Source: Candidatus Saccharimonadota bacterium (GTDB lineage: Bacteria; Patescibacteriota; Saccharimonadia; Saccharimonadales; Saccharimonadaceae). Taken from it: a stretch of DNA of 64,000 nucleotides. Position numbers and translations under genes: made by a program. Of the stretch, positions 32,757 through 42,078 are shown in pieces. Position 1 is the first letter of the stretch. Each line of letters opens with the position of its first letter. The notes below the pieces were generated by a model. That model saw only the letters and a program-made list of their open reading frames with translations, did no database searches and was not told where the DNA came from. Where the stretch lies: assembly GCA_017536895.1 (NCBI GenBank), contig JAFWCN010000007.1:1-64000 (forward strand), given 5' to 3'.

Positions 32757-33236
32757 ATGAAAGTATTATGGACTGATGGAAGCGCTAGTCCGAATCCGGG
32801 ACCGGGGGGTTATGCGGTGATTGAGCAAATTAATGATGAAGTTGGCTTACCAGTTTCACTGGGAAAAGAAGACAATACGACAAATATCCGAATGGAGGGT
32901 TTTGCCTTGATTCATGCAATTAAGTATGCAGAAGAAAGATTGAGAGGAGAATGCGAAATCCATACTGATTCAGAATTTTGGGTTAATGTGCTGACTAAAT
33001 GGGCAACAAAATGGGAAGAGAATGGTTGGAAAAAGAAAAGTGGTCCGATAAAGAATTTGGAAATGGTACAAGAACTATATGAATTATATAAAAAGAATGA
33101 TATAAAGTTGATATGGGAACGAGGACATGCGGGAACTAAGTTTAATGAGTTAGCTGATGAATGGGCAAATAAAGCTCGACTTGGTGCTGGACCAGATGAA
33201 ATAAAGGAAGCTCATAATAGTGTCAACTTTTTATAG
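32757..33236 (+). CDS. rnhA: Ribonuclease HI
   Basis: It degrades the RNA strand of RNA-DNA hybrids. The 159-aa protein shows the fold's landmarks: 'LWTDGSASPNPGPGGYA' with D6, E48 in 'NIRMEGFALIHAI', D70-type Asp in 'EIHTDSEFWV', and the C-terminal 'WERGHAGTKFNELADEWANKA' with the handle His and last Asp. TATAAT (32744-32749) ends 7 nt before the ATG and there is no Shine-Dalgarno sequence, so it is another leaderless candidate. Confidence 0.93.
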   Translation: MKVLWTDGSASPNPGPGGYAVIEQINDEVGLPVSLGKEDNTTNIRMEGFALIHAIKYAEERLRGECEIHTDSEFWVNVLTKWATKWEENGWKKKSGPIKNLEMVQELYELYKKNDIKLIWERGHAGTKFNELADEWANKARLGAGPDEIKEAHNSVNFL

Positions 33237-33286
33237 ATAAAAATATGATATAATTATGTAGATAATAAAAAGAAAGGATGGAGTTA

Positions 33287-34537
33287 ATGAAACTTTCGGA
33301 AGAGCTAGTTTATCGTGGCTTTGTGGCCGAAAATACATTTGATGATCCAGCGGAGTTGGATACGAGAGAGAATAAAAGTTTTTATTGGGGCGCTGATCCT
33401 TCGGCAGATTCTTTGACGATTGGAAACTTGGCTGCCGCGATGATGTGTGCTTGTTTTGTGAAGCATGGTTATAAACCGTATCTTTTGGTCGGTGGGGCGA
33501 CTGGGCAGATTGGTGATCCGAAAGATAATGGCGAGAGAGATTTGAAGTCTCTAGATGAGATTGAGCATAATAAGAAGTGTATCAAGGAGCAGATGGAGCG
33601 GGTGATTAGTCCTGTGGCTTCGGCCGATACTTCGATTACGATGGTTGATAACTATGATTGGTTTAAGGATATTAAATATCTTGATTTCTTGCGAGAAGTC
33701 GGTAAGGCTTTTTCGATGACGCAACTACTTGATCGCCAGTTTGTGCAGAATCGGATTGGTGAAGGCGGTTCTGGCATCTCCTATGCGGAATTTTCGTATA
33801 CTTTGATTCAGGGTTATGATTTCTTGCATCTTTATCGTGAGCATAATGTAGCTATGCAACTTTGTGGTGCAGATCAGTTTGGAAATTGTGCTTCGGGCGT
33901 ACATTTGATTAAGCGTTTGGAAAACGGTTCAGCTGATGTGTGGTCTACTCCGCTCGTGATTGATCCGGTAACTGGGCGGAAATTTGGTAAATCTGAAGGA
34001 AACGCTGTGTGGCTTGCTGCGACTGATAACGGTTCCGGGAACTACACTTCGATATTTGATTTTTATCAATTCTGGTTAAATCAGCCGGATGAGAGCGTAG
34101 AATATTTGATTAAGATTTATACATTCCTTTCAAAAGAAGAGATTGAGGAGATTTTGGCAGAGCATAAGAAAGCTCCAGAAAAACGCATTGCTCAGAAGGC
34201 TTTAGCGCGCAACGTAACTGAGGTGGTACATGGCAAAAAGGCGGCTGATGCAGTGGAGGCTTTGACTGAGCGATTATTCGATATTAAGACTAACTTCAAA
34301 GAATTCGCTGAGGATGAAATTCGAGAATTTGGTGAGTTTTTACCAACCGTGAAGAAGGGTGTGCAATTAGTTGATGCAATGATTGAAAATGGATTAGCGG
34401 AATCGAAAAAGAAAGCTCGCGAATTTATAACTCAAGGTGCAATTACGATTAACGGTGAGAAGGTGAAAGAGGATCTCAAGATTAATGAAATAGTGATTAT
34501 CAAGAAAGGTAAGAATAAGTTTATTATTGTAAGGTAA
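33287..34537 (+). CDS. tyrS: Tyrosyl-tRNA synthetase
   Basis: It charges tRNA-Tyr. The 416-aa protein has the class I catalytic domain with 'YWGADPSADSLTIGNL' (HIGH-type motif, SLTIGN) near residues 28-43 and the KMSKS-type loop 'KFGKSEGNAV' (about 235-244). A C-terminal S4 RNA-binding domain follows (about 350-416, 'LVDAMIENGLAESKKKAREF'). The ATG at 33287 was chosen over one 9 nt upstream because the GGATGGAG stretch then serves as ribosome binding site. A TATAAT box is near 33248. Confidence 0.95.
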   Translation: MKLSEELVYRGFVAENTFDDPAELDTRENKSFYWGADPSADSLTIGNLAAAMMCACFVKHGYKPYLLVGGATGQIGDPKDNGERDLKSLDEIEHNKKCIKEQMERVISPVASADTSITMVDNYDWFKDIKYLDFLREVGKAFSMTQLLDRQFVQNRIGEGGSGISYAEFSYTLIQGYDFLHLYREHNVAMQLCGADQFGNCASGVHLIKRLENGSADVWSTPLVIDPVTGRKFGKSEGNAVWLAATDNGSGNYTSIFDFYQFWLNQPDESVEYLIKIYTFLSKEEIEEILAEHKKAPEKRIAQKALARNVTEVVHGKKAADAVEALTERLFDIKTNFKEFAEDEIREFGEFLPTVKKGVQLVDAMIENGLAESKKKAREFITQGAITINGEKVKEDLKINEIVIIKKGKNKFIIVR

Positions 34538-34565
34538 AATAGGCCCCTTAAGGGGCTTATTTTTA
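34538..34565 (+). terminator. Terminator after tyrS
   Basis: The stem GCCCC-TTAA-GGGGC with flanking AATA/TATT pairing is followed by a TTTTT run, directly after the tyrS stop. Confidence 0.85.
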
Positions 34566-34584
34566 TATATGATATAATTAGGGT

Positions 34585-35766
34585 ATGTATTTAGCGGTTT
34601 TGGGGCGACAAAGTGAGATATCGATTGCGGAATTAGAGGCGTTGTTTGATGATGTGAAGAAAAAGAATGATTATTTGGCGAGTTTTGAGAGTAAAGATGT
34701 CCCGAATATTGATAGATTGGGTGGAAGTTTGAAGTTGGCGGAAAAGTTAGATATGAAACCACTAGATTATTTGGCGAAATTACCAGAAGGGAAAATTACG
34801 ATTGGGGTGTCGGATTATTCTAAGAAAGCGTCACGAAAAACTGCATCAATGGAGGCTTTGAAATTGAAAAAAATCTTGGTGCGACATGGACGTTCGGTAA
34901 GGGTGGTTGAAAATAAGGATGCAGTTTTATCTACGGCGACATCGCTCCATAATGGTTTGTCGGGAAAAAACGAGCGAAAAGTGGAACTTATCAAAGTAGA
35001 CGATGATTGGTATAAGGTAATTGGTGTACAGGATATTGATGCTTATGCTAGACGTGATCAGGCGAGGCCGGCAAGAGATGCTAAAGTGGGGATGTTGCCA
35101 CCGAAATTGGCACAAATTTTAATTAATCTATGTGGCCCACTGAAACCTGGTTCTATTATACTAGATCCGTTTTGTGGAACTGGAGTGGTTCTCCAAGAGG
35201 CGCTCCTGATGGGCTACCGCGTCTATGGGACTGACCTCAATGAAAGAATGATAGAATATAGTAGCAAGAACCTTAAATGGTTAAGCGAAAAATACATATT
35301 TTCTGGGACACGGGTCGCTCCGGCCCGTCGTCACGGGCGGAGCGCCCTAATTCTCGGTCGTAACCTCCGAAATGTCCCAGAAAATAGTATTCTTTCGCTT
35401 AATCAAGCTGATGCTACCAATTTTCAATGGGAACAGCCCATAGACGCGGTGGCGTGTGAGGGGTATCTGGGGAAGCCGATGTCGAAAATTCCGACAGAAA
35501 TGGAACTAAAGAAACAAAAACAAGAATGTGGGGCGATTGCGATTGGATTCTTAAAGAATATAGCTGGCCAAATTAAGCCTGATATTCCAGTAGTGATAGC
35601 TGTACCGGCCTGGTTACGCGAAGATGGGGTATATTCTCGTTTGAATATCCTTGACGAAATTGATAAACTGGGGTATAATGTTAATAATAAATCGCGCGAG
35701 GGGCTTATTTATTCACGAGAAAAGCAAATCGTGGCGAGAGATATATTAATTTTAAGGAAAAAGTAA
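34585..35766 (+). CDS. TRM11-like RNA methylase with an in-frame palindromic insertion
   Basis: The 393-aa protein has an N-terminal region of about 150 residues (THUMP-like, starting 'MYLAVLGRQSEISIAELEAL') and a C-terminal Rossmann methyltransferase of the UPF0020 type. The SAM motif is 'ILDPFCGTGVVLQEALLMG' (about residues 192-210) and 'VYGTDLNERM' follows. Family members methylate guanosines in tRNA or rRNA; the exact target is not known. Residues of about 233-273 are encoded by palindromic element B and split motif-bearing sequence between 'NLKWLSEKY' and 'SLNQADATNF'. The ORF stays open to the stop, which abuts rpmA. A leaderless start is likely (TATAAT 6 nt before the ATG). Confidence 0.85.
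   Translation: MYLAVLGRQSEISIAELEALFDDVKKKNDYLASFESKDVPNIDRLGGSLKLAEKLDMKPLDYLAKLPEGKITIGVSDYSKKASRKTASMEALKLKKILVRHGRSVRVVENKDAVLSTATSLHNGLSGKNERKVELIKVDDDWYKVIGVQDIDAYARRDQARPARDAKVGMLPPKLAQILINLCGPLKPGSIILDPFCGTGVVLQEALLMGYRVYGTDLNERMIEYSSKNLKWLSEKYIFSGTRVAPARRHGRSALILGRNLRNVPENSILSLNQADATNFQWEQPIDAVACEGYLGKPMSKIPTEMELKKQKQECGAIAIGFLKNIAGQIKPDIPVVIAVPAWLREDGVYSRLNILDEIDKLGYNVNNKSREGLIYSREKQIVARDILILRKK
35281..35402. repeat. Palindromic element B (type I), in frame inside the RNA methylase gene
   Basis: The 30-nt arms (35281-35310 and 35373-35402) are inverted copies differing at about three positions. The core hairpin is GGGTCGCTCCGGCCCGT-CGTC-ACGGGCGGAGCGCCC (35312-35347), a stem of about 16 bp, then TAATTCTCGGTCGTAACCTCCGAAAT (35348-35373). 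It is homologous to elements A and C. It encodes about 40 residues without a stop and shares the LRN-x-P reading with element A. Confidence 0.9.
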
Positions 35767-36039
35767 ATGTCACATGTAAAAGCTGGCGGTACCGCCAAAA
35801 ATATCCATAACAATGCTGGCCAGCGCCTAGGCGTGAAGCGTTTTGGTGGTCAGAAAGTCAAAAATGGTGAAGTATTAGTTCGTCAGACTGGTGCTACTAA
35901 GATTGCTGGTCCTGGGACTTATATGTCACGTAACTTCACGATTCATGCTGCAAAGGATGGCGTAGTTACTTTTGTGAAGACGAAGAAAACACATTTTTCG
36001 GGTAAATCTTTGCCACGAGTTCGTGTCGAAGTGCGTTAA
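35767..36039 (+). CDS. rpmA: 50S ribosomal protein L27
   Basis: L27 lies near the peptidyl transferase centre. The 90-aa product starts 'MSHVKAGGTAKNIHNNAGQR' and contains 'GVKRFGGQKVKNGEVLVRQ' and 'GPGTYMSRNFTIHAAKDGVV'. It has no cleavable N-terminal extension of the Firmicutes type. The ATG directly follows the TAA of the methylase gene, and TAAGGA before that is the ribosome binding site. It ends in a strong terminator. L21 is not adjacent, unlike in many bacteria. Confidence 0.95.
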   Translation: MSHVKAGGTAKNIHNNAGQRLGVKRFGGQKVKNGEVLVRQTGATKIAGPGTYMSRNFTIHAAKDGVVTFVKTKKTHFSGKSLPRVRVEVR

Positions 36040-36046
36040 CCTATAG

Positions 36047-36077
36047 AACCGCCAATCAGTGATTGGCGGTTTTTTTG
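36047..36077 (+). terminator. Terminator after rpmA
   Basis: AACCGCCAATCA-G-TGATTGGCGGTT is a perfect 12-bp inverted repeat followed by a seven-T run. Confidence 0.92.
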
Positions 36078-36092
36078 TGGTATAATTTTGGT

Positions 36093-37151
36093 ATGGCACA
36101 GAAAAAATCAGCCAAAAAACGGGCGATTATTTCGTTCAGGACGATTTTGATGATTTTGACTGTTATTTTGGTGGCTTGGGTGGTCTATCAGAATTGGCCA
36201 GATATTTTGGATACGCTAGACAACATTCAAGAGGCGAATATATTCGTACTATTACTTTTGATTCCAGAACAACTGTTCATGTACTATGCGTGTGGACAGA
36301 TATTTTTCTCTTATTTGAAGCATCGTAAGAACGTAAAACAATTTACCAATGAGGAAATACTAAGAATTTCCACCGAATTAAATTTTGTGAATCATGCCGT
36401 GCCAGCTGGAGGATTAGGCGGATTAGCATTTTTGACTTATCGGCTTGGGCCTTATGGGGTGACAGCGGGCCAAGCAAGCTTTCTCTATTTATTCCGCTAT
36501 GCAGTGACGACTGTTATTAATTATGTACAGGCCTTAATTGCGATTGCGGTGTTGCTTTTACTTCATCTCATTCCACATAATGCGATGTGGATTATTCCGG
36601 TAGCACTACTGATGAACATGGGTGTGTTTTTCTTCCTGTGGTTTGTGGTGTTTGTGGCAAGTGACATGAGGCGAATTGAAGTATTCTCGCGAGCCATTAC
36701 AAAAATTTTGAACGGCGTTATCACAGTTGTAACATTTGGACATAAAAAGGAAATTACAAAGCACGCAAAAATTCATCAGTACTTTTTGGATATTCATGAA
36801 AGTGTGATGATAGCCAAAAAACATAAAAAGTACCTTAAAAAACCAGCTATGTGGGGATTTATTTATAGTTTTCTTGAGATTGGAACTTATTGGATTGTGG
36901 CAATATCTTTGGGTCGTCCGGAACTTTTGCCTTTCATTATGGTAGGAGAAGCGATTGGGTCGGTGTTTGATGGAATTGTGCCATATGGATTATATGAACT
37001 CGGGATGGCCGGCGTGATGATTGCACTTGGGGTTGATTTTCCAACTGCAACGATTGTGACTGTAATGACGCGTGTGATTACGCTGCTATTTACTATCATT
37101 TCTGGCTCTTATCCATACTATAAGGCGATTCAGGGTAAAAATGGAAAATAG
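36093..37151 (+). CDS. Flippase-like integral membrane protein (UPF0104/lysyl-PG synthase TM type)
   Basis: The 352-aa polytopic protein has about 7-8 hydrophobic helices. The pattern 'NHAVPAGGLGGLAFLTYRLG' (about residues 98-117) and the later 'FDGIVPYGLYELGM' segment resemble the membrane domain found in lysylphosphatidylglycerol synthases and related lipid-flippase-like proteins (PF03706). Role: probably lipid or lipid-linked sugar handling, inferred only. ATG at 36093 was chosen because TATAAT (36081-36086) ends 6 nt before it; an earlier in-frame start lies inside the terminator. Its end overlaps xseA by 11 nt. Confidence 0.78.
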   Translation: MAQKKSAKKRAIISFRTILMILTVILVAWVVYQNWPDILDTLDNIQEANIFVLLLLIPEQLFMYYACGQIFFSYLKHRKNVKQFTNEEILRISTELNFVNHAVPAGGLGGLAFLTYRLGPYGVTAGQASFLYLFRYAVTTVINYVQALIAIAVLLLLHLIPHNAMWIIPVALLMNMGVFFFLWFVVFVASDMRRIEVFSRAITKILNGVITVVTFGHKKEITKHAKIHQYFLDIHESVMIAKKHKKYLKKPAMWGFIYSFLEIGTYWIVAISLGRPELLPFIMVGEAIGSVFDGIVPYGLYELGMAGVMIALGVDFPTATIVTVMTRVITLLFTIISGSYPYYKAIQGKNGK

Positions 37152-38298
37152 TTTTACGCCAACCGAGTTTATTAGCGTCGTGAATCAAACGCTTGAGTAT
37201 GCATATTCTTCGGTAGTAATAGTAGGCGAAGTGGCGAGTTTTAAGGTTAATCAAGGTAAGTGGGTGTTTTTTGATTTGAAGGATGATGAATCTTCGGTTG
37301 GGTGCTTCATGACTTTGTGGTCACTACGCCAACCATTGGAAGATGGGATGAGAGTAATGATACGAGCGGTACCAAAACTAACTAAATGGGGGAAGTTTTC
37401 GTTAACAGTGTCAGCGGTTCAGCCAGTGGGCGAGGGTTCTCTCAAAAAAGCGTACGAATTATTGAAAAAGAAGTTGACGGCCGAAGGTTTATTTGACTCA
37501 GCAAAGAAACGACCGTTGCCGGAGGACTTAACGCGGATTGGCGTAATATCGTCAACGCAGGCGGCGGGATATGCGGATTTTATTAAAATTATTAATGCTA
37601 GATGGGGTGGAATGAAGGTTGAAGTAGCGCATACTCAAGTACAAGGAATGGATGCGCCGGATCAGATCATTAAGGCTTTGAGGTATTTTAATGAGCGGGC
37701 AGAAGTTCAGATAATTGCGATTCTGCGGGGCGGTGGATCAGCGGACGATTTATCGTGTTTTAATGATGAAAAGCTGGTGCGCGAGATTGCTGGGTCAAGA
37801 ATACCGGTGATTACGGGCATCGGACATGAAATAGATGAATCATTAGCCGATCTTGCAGCTGACGTGCGTGCCTCGACGCCGTCGAATGCGGCAGAAATGT
37901 TGACACGCGATCGGACGGAAGAATTAGTAAAACTTTCACGGCTAATTAATCGTGTGACGCAGGCTACTCTTTCACAGATAGAGCAGGCTAAGAACAATAA
38001 TTTTGAGAAGATTCAAAAGATTTCAAGAGGATTAGTGGCAAAATATATTGAACCGGTATTGATGGCAAATAGTACGAAAATGACACAAATGTTGCAAAAA
38101 ATACAGGGAGAAATGCAAAAAATGCAGCAAAACATACAGAACAAAATAAGATTGCTTGAAGTATTGAATCCGGAAAAGGTGTTAGCGCAAGGTTATGCCA
38201 TTTTGTCGGGAAAGATATCACCAGGAAATGTTGTAAAAATTACAACATTTAAGAATGAGATAGAAGCAGAGGTTAAAAAAATTAAAGAAAGGAAATAG
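37141..38298 (+). CDS. xseA: Exodeoxyribonuclease VII large subunit
   Basis: It degrades single-stranded DNA into oligonucleotides together with XseB. The 385-aa protein has an N-terminal OB fold (about residues 5-100, 'VVIVGEVASFKVNQGKWVFFDL') and the catalytic domain with 'IGVISSTQAAGYADF', 'IIAILRGGGSADDL' and 'VITGIGHEIDESLADLAADV'. A coiled-coil C-terminal region follows (about 260-345) that binds small subunits. It is a little shorter than the usual 400-450 aa. It overlaps the upstream membrane protein by 11 nt and is followed 1 nt later by xseB. Confidence 0.95.
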   Translation: MENSFTPTEFISVVNQTLEYAYSSVVIVGEVASFKVNQGKWVFFDLKDDESSVGCFMTLWSLRQPLEDGMRVMIRAVPKLTKWGKFSLTVSAVQPVGEGSLKKAYELLKKKLTAEGLFDSAKKRPLPEDLTRIGVISSTQAAGYADFIKIINARWGGMKVEVAHTQVQGMDAPDQIIKALRYFNERAEVQIIAILRGGGSADDLSCFNDEKLVREIAGSRIPVITGIGHEIDESLADLAADVRASTPSNAAEMLTRDRTEELVKLSRLINRVTQATLSQIEQAKNNNFEKIQKISRGLVAKYIEPVLMANSTKMTQMLQKIQGEMQKMQQNIQNKIRLLEVLNPEKVLAQGYAILSGKISPGNVVKITTFKNEIEAEVKKIKERK

Positions 38299-38299
38299 A

Positions 38300-38497
38300 A
38301 TGACAGAGAAAATGAGTTTGAACCAAAAAATTGAGAAGCTAGATAATGAGGTTGAATGGTTTTATTCGGATGATTTTAAACTAGAACAGGCCGTTGAAAA
38401 ATATAAAGAGGCAACGAAGCTTGCAAAAGAGATTGAAAAGGACCTGAATGGACTTAAAAATGAGATTGAGGTTTTGTCCGAAGATTTTAGTAAATAA
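38300..38497 (+). CDS. xseB: Exodeoxyribonuclease VII small subunit
   Basis: The 65-aa helical protein has the family pattern 'LNQKIEKLDNEVEWFYSDDF' and 'LEQAVEKYKEATKLAKEIEKDL'. It forms a complex with XseA. It begins right after xseA with GAAAGGAAA as ribosome binding site. Confidence 0.92.
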   Translation: MTEKMSLNQKIEKLDNEVEWFYSDDFKLEQAVEKYKEATKLAKEIEKDLNGLKNEIEVLSEDFSK

Positions 38498-38523
38498 TAA
38501 TTAACTTGTGGTATAATGGGCTT

Positions 38524-39318
38524 ATGGATAATAATTATCAGATGCCACCGGTGAATGGGGCAAATGGGACACAGCCGATACAGCCTGCGGGTCCAGTAGG
38601 GCCTGGTCAGACGGCACCGGGTATGCCGATGGTGCAACAGGTGCAAGTGGCACCAGAAGTAAAAAAGGATATTGCAGGGCTAGTTAAAACCATAGTGATT
38701 ATTATAGTTTCTTTGATCGCTGTGACTTTTATTGGGTTGTTTATTTGGATGTTTGTGAGATATAATGACGTGCAAACTGATGTGGATGGGCAGATAAGCG
38801 TGGCGGTTGCGGCGGCGAAGGATGAGCAAGTTACTAAAATGGAAGCAGAATTTCTTGAACGAGAAAAATACCCATATAAAGTGTTCGCAGGCCCAGTGGA
38901 TTATGGCCAGCTATCTTTTGAATACCCGAAAACATGGAGTGTATATGTTGCGGCAGCGGCGACGGCAGGTGGAGATTTTAATGCCTATTTTAACCCTATT
39001 CAAGTGGATGCGGTAGGTAAAGAAACGATTAACGCTCTTAGAGTAACGATTCGAGACGTTAGTTTTGATAAGGTGACGGAAGAATATCAAAAGGCAATGG
39101 ATAGAAAGGATTCAGGCCTTACGATGGAATCCGTGACGATTGGTAGAGATGCCAATATCACGGCGAACCGTTATACAGGTAAGATTCCGGATACGGAGCT
39201 CTCTGGGTTTATTGTCACCTTTAAGATTCGTGATAAAACAGCAATCTTGCAAACTGATTCAGTATTGTTCCAGGCTGACTTTGATAAATTGTTAGGTACG
39301 GTCGTATTTAACCAATAA
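38524..39318 (+). CDS. Bitopic membrane protein of unknown function
   Basis: The 264-aa protein has a Pro/Gly/Gln-rich cytoplasmic N-terminus of about 55 residues, a membrane helix ('IVIIIVSLIAVTFIGLFIWM', about 63-85) and an extracytoplasmic domain of about 170 residues. That domain resembles the PsbP/MOG1-like folds seen in small lipoproteins ('LSFEYPKTWSVYVAAAA', about 122-138); this comparison is tentative. TATAAT (38512-38517) ends 6 nt before the ATG at 38524, with no Shine-Dalgarno sequence. It is one of four or five proteins with this layout in the window. Confidence 0.72.
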   Translation: MDNNYQMPPVNGANGTQPIQPAGPVGPGQTAPGMPMVQQVQVAPEVKKDIAGLVKTIVIIIVSLIAVTFIGLFIWMFVRYNDVQTDVDGQISVAVAAAKDEQVTKMEAEFLEREKYPYKVFAGPVDYGQLSFEYPKTWSVYVAAAATAGGDFNAYFNPIQVDAVGKETINALRVTIRDVSFDKVTEEYQKAMDRKDSGLTMESVTIGRDANITANRYTGKIPDTELSGFIVTFKIRDKTAILQTDSVLFQADFDKLLGTVVFNQ

Positions 39319-39339
39319 TTTCATGTTATAATAGAAAGT

Positions 39340-40680
39340 ATGAAAAAGATAAATACATCTCCTATTTCTGGTGCTCAAGAGTTACTTCCTGAGACTCAAG
39401 CCAGTTTTAATAACTTAAAAACAAAGATCGCCGATACCTATAAAAGACATGGGTTTTATGAAATAGAAACTCCAACAATTGAGAGAACTGAGATACTGCT
39501 AGCAAAGGCTGGTGGTGACACAGAAAAGCAAATATATAAAGTAATAAAAACTGCAGAATCGGAAGATAGTGCCGACCAAGCTTTAAGATTTGACCATACT
39601 GTGCCACTGGCTCGTTATGTAATTGAGCATGAGAATGAGTTGACTTTTCCATTTAAGGTTTCGCAAATTGGATTTAATTATCGAGGAGAACGAGCGCAAA
39701 AGGGGCGTTTTCGTGAGTTTTATCAGTGCGACGTGGATATAATTGGCCGTGGTAAATTAGAGATTGCATACGACGCTGATATCATTTCCACTTTGATTGA
39801 TACTTATAATGCTTTTGAGTTAAATACGCCGGTGATTGCGCGGATTAATAATCGTAAGATTATTAGCGGATTAATGAATGCGTTGGAGCTGGCTGATAAA
39901 TCTGCTGAAATAATGAGCATTATTGATCATTCCGAAAAAGTTACGCCAGAACAAACTAAGTTAAGCCTTGAAGAACTAAAGTTAGATGAAAAAACTATTA
40001 AGAAAATACTGGCATTTATCAACCTAAATGGTGAACGTTCTTTTGTGGTGAAAGAATTAAATAATCTTGAGATTACTGACGAAACTTATCTTCAAGGTGT
40101 GACAGAGTTTGACCAAGTGATGTATCTATTGGAATCGATGGAGCTGAAAGAGCAGGTTATTGCGGACATGAAAATTGTACGAGGCCTAGATTATTATACT
40201 GGTACAGTGTTTGAGTTTTTCTTGCCTGAACACAAAAACATTGGCTCGGTTGGTGGTGGGGGTCGTTACGAGAATTTAACTGGATATTTTTCTGATAAGG
40301 CTTTTCCGGGCGTGGGTGGTTCAATTGGTTTGACGCGCTTGTTTTATATTATCAACGAGAAAAAACTATTGGAGTCCGAGAAAAGTGTGTTGCTTGATTT
40401 TGCAATCATTCCGGTTTCGGAACGAGAATATGATGAAGCTTTGAACGTAGCAAAGAAACTACGCGAAAAGAATTATAATGCAACAGTGGTATTTATGGAC
40501 AAAAAACTTGGCAGTAAACTGGAGTATGCTGCAAAACTCGCAAGAAATGGTATCGTAATCGGCGAGGAGGAAGTTAACTCTAAGTTATTAAAAGCCAAGA
40601 ACTTTGAAACCGGTGAAGAAAATGAAATTAATATAGAAGTCGTCAGTAATCCTGAAGATTTCTGGGGAGATCAATTATGA
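39340..40680 (+). CDS. hisS: Histidyl-tRNA synthetase
   Basis: It charges tRNA-His. The 446-aa protein has class II motifs: motif 2 'FRYRGE'-like 'FNYRGERAQKGRFREFYQCD' (about residues 109-128), the His-specific 'RGLDYYTG' (about 279-286) and motif 3 'GGSIGLTRLF' (about 324-333). The anticodon-binding domain is at the C-terminus. TATAAT ends 7 nt before the ATG, so it is probably leaderless. The stop overlaps the glyS start by 4 nt (ATGA). Confidence 0.95.
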   Translation: MKKINTSPISGAQELLPETQASFNNLKTKIADTYKRHGFYEIETPTIERTEILLAKAGGDTEKQIYKVIKTAESEDSADQALRFDHTVPLARYVIEHENELTFPFKVSQIGFNYRGERAQKGRFREFYQCDVDIIGRGKLEIAYDADIISTLIDTYNAFELNTPVIARINNRKIISGLMNALELADKSAEIMSIIDHSEKVTPEQTKLSLEELKLDEKTIKKILAFINLNGERSFVVKELNNLEITDETYLQGVTEFDQVMYLLESMELKEQVIADMKIVRGLDYYTGTVFEFFLPEHKNIGSVGGGGRYENLTGYFSDKAFPGVGGSIGLTRLFYIINEKKLLESEKSVLLDFAIIPVSEREYDEALNVAKKLREKNYNATVVFMDKKLGSKLEYAAKLARNGIVIGEEEVNSKLLKAKNFETGEENEINIEVVSNPEDFWGDQL

Positions 40681-42020
40681 GTAAACTAGAAGATATTGTT
40701 AGCCTATGTAAGCGACGAGGATTCATTTTTCAGGGAAGTGATATTTATGGGGGGATGGCTGGTACTTGGGATTTTGGTCCACTTGGCGTGCTTTTGAAGA
40801 AAAATATTACTGATGCATGGTGGAGGTATTTTGTTGAAAAGAGGGATGACATGTATGGAGTTGACGCGGCGATTATTATGAACCCGAGGACATGGGTAGC
40901 TTCTGGACATACGGCTACTTTCGCTGACCCGCTGGTGGAATGTAAGGAGTGTAAATCGCGATTTCGGGCAGATAAAATAGCTGAGGGAATTAATGAAGCT
41001 GTGACGACGGAGGAATTTTTGGCGACCCATACTAAATGCCCAGTTTGCGGTAAAGAGAATTGGGGACCGATTCGGAAGTTTAACATGATGTTTGAAACCC
41101 ATGTTGGGGCAGTTTTGCCTGATGACGATAAAAAAGAAGCTGAGAAGAACGTTGCTTATTTAAGACCTGAAACAGCTCAAGGGATTTTTACTAATTTTAA
41201 AAACATTGTTGATACTTTTTATCCGAGCTTGCCTTTTGGCATTGCTCAGGAGGGAAAGGCTTTCCGAAATGAAATTAGTCCGCGAGATTTTATTTTGAGA
41301 GATCGTGAATGCTTGCAGATGGAGATTGAATATTTTGTTAAGCCTGACACTTGGGAAGAAAACTTCGAGAAGATGAGGGAATTAAACCATGATTTTTTGG
41401 AAAATGTAATGCATTTGCCAAAAGAAAAACTGAAGGAACTGGAGGTTCCAGCGGAGGATAGGGCTCACTATAGCAAACGAACGATTGATTTTATGTTTGA
41501 TTATCCAAATGGCGAAGAGGAGCTGATGGGATTGGCTTATCGGACGGATTTTGACCTCCAGAACATTGCGCGAGAGTCTGGCAAGTCGATGGAGTATCGC
41601 GATAAAACTACAAATGAAACATTCGTGCCACATGTGATTGAGCCTTCAATTGGTGTTGAGAGACTATTTTTGGCGGTGATGTCGTCTGCTTATACCGAGG
41701 ATGAGGTTAACGGTGAAGTGCGCACTGTGTTAAAGTTGCCGGAAAACCTTGCACCGTATAAGTTTTGCGTTTCTCCACTACTTAAGAATAAACCGGAGTT
41801 GGTTGAAAAGGCCAAAGAAGTCTATACTAAATTAAAAGAGAAGTATGGCTATGTTACTTGGGATGATTCTGGTAATATTGGTAAACGCTATCGTAAACAA
41901 GACGAAATTGGTACACCAAAATGTGTAGTGATTGACTTTGATACCATGGAAGACGATACTGTGACGGTACGTGACCGCGATACTACCGAGCAAGTACGTA
42001 TAAAAATTTCTGAATTATAA
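40677..42020 (+). CDS. glyS: Glycyl-tRNA synthetase (dimeric alpha2 type)
   Basis: It charges tRNA-Gly. The 447-aa protein is the single-chain form shared with archaea, eukaryotes and many bacteria, not the alpha2beta2 form. Two CxxC pairs, CKEC (about residue 89) and CPVC (about 120), form a zinc-binding insert. Class II motifs are seen in 'RPETAQGIFTNFKN', 'FRNEISPRDFILRDREC' and 'EPSIGVERLFLAVM'. It is coupled to hisS by a 4-nt overlap. Confidence 0.95.
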   Translation: MSKLEDIVSLCKRRGFIFQGSDIYGGMAGTWDFGPLGVLLKKNITDAWWRYFVEKRDDMYGVDAAIIMNPRTWVASGHTATFADPLVECKECKSRFRADKIAEGINEAVTTEEFLATHTKCPVCGKENWGPIRKFNMMFETHVGAVLPDDDKKEAEKNVAYLRPETAQGIFTNFKNIVDTFYPSLPFGIAQEGKAFRNEISPRDFILRDRECLQMEIEYFVKPDTWEENFEKMRELNHDFLENVMHLPKEKLKELEVPAEDRAHYSKRTIDFMFDYPNGEEELMGLAYRTDFDLQNIARESGKSMEYRDKTTNETFVPHVIEPSIGVERLFLAVMSSAYTEDEVNGEVRTVLKLPENLAPYKFCVSPLLKNKPELVEKAKEVYTKLKEKYGYVTWDDSGNIGKRYRKQDEIGTPKCVVIDFDTMEDDTVTVRDRDTTEQVRIKISEL

Positions 42021-42078
42021 ACATAATAATTACTAATTGTGGTATAATAAGGTTAATATATATAAAAGGAGGAATTTT

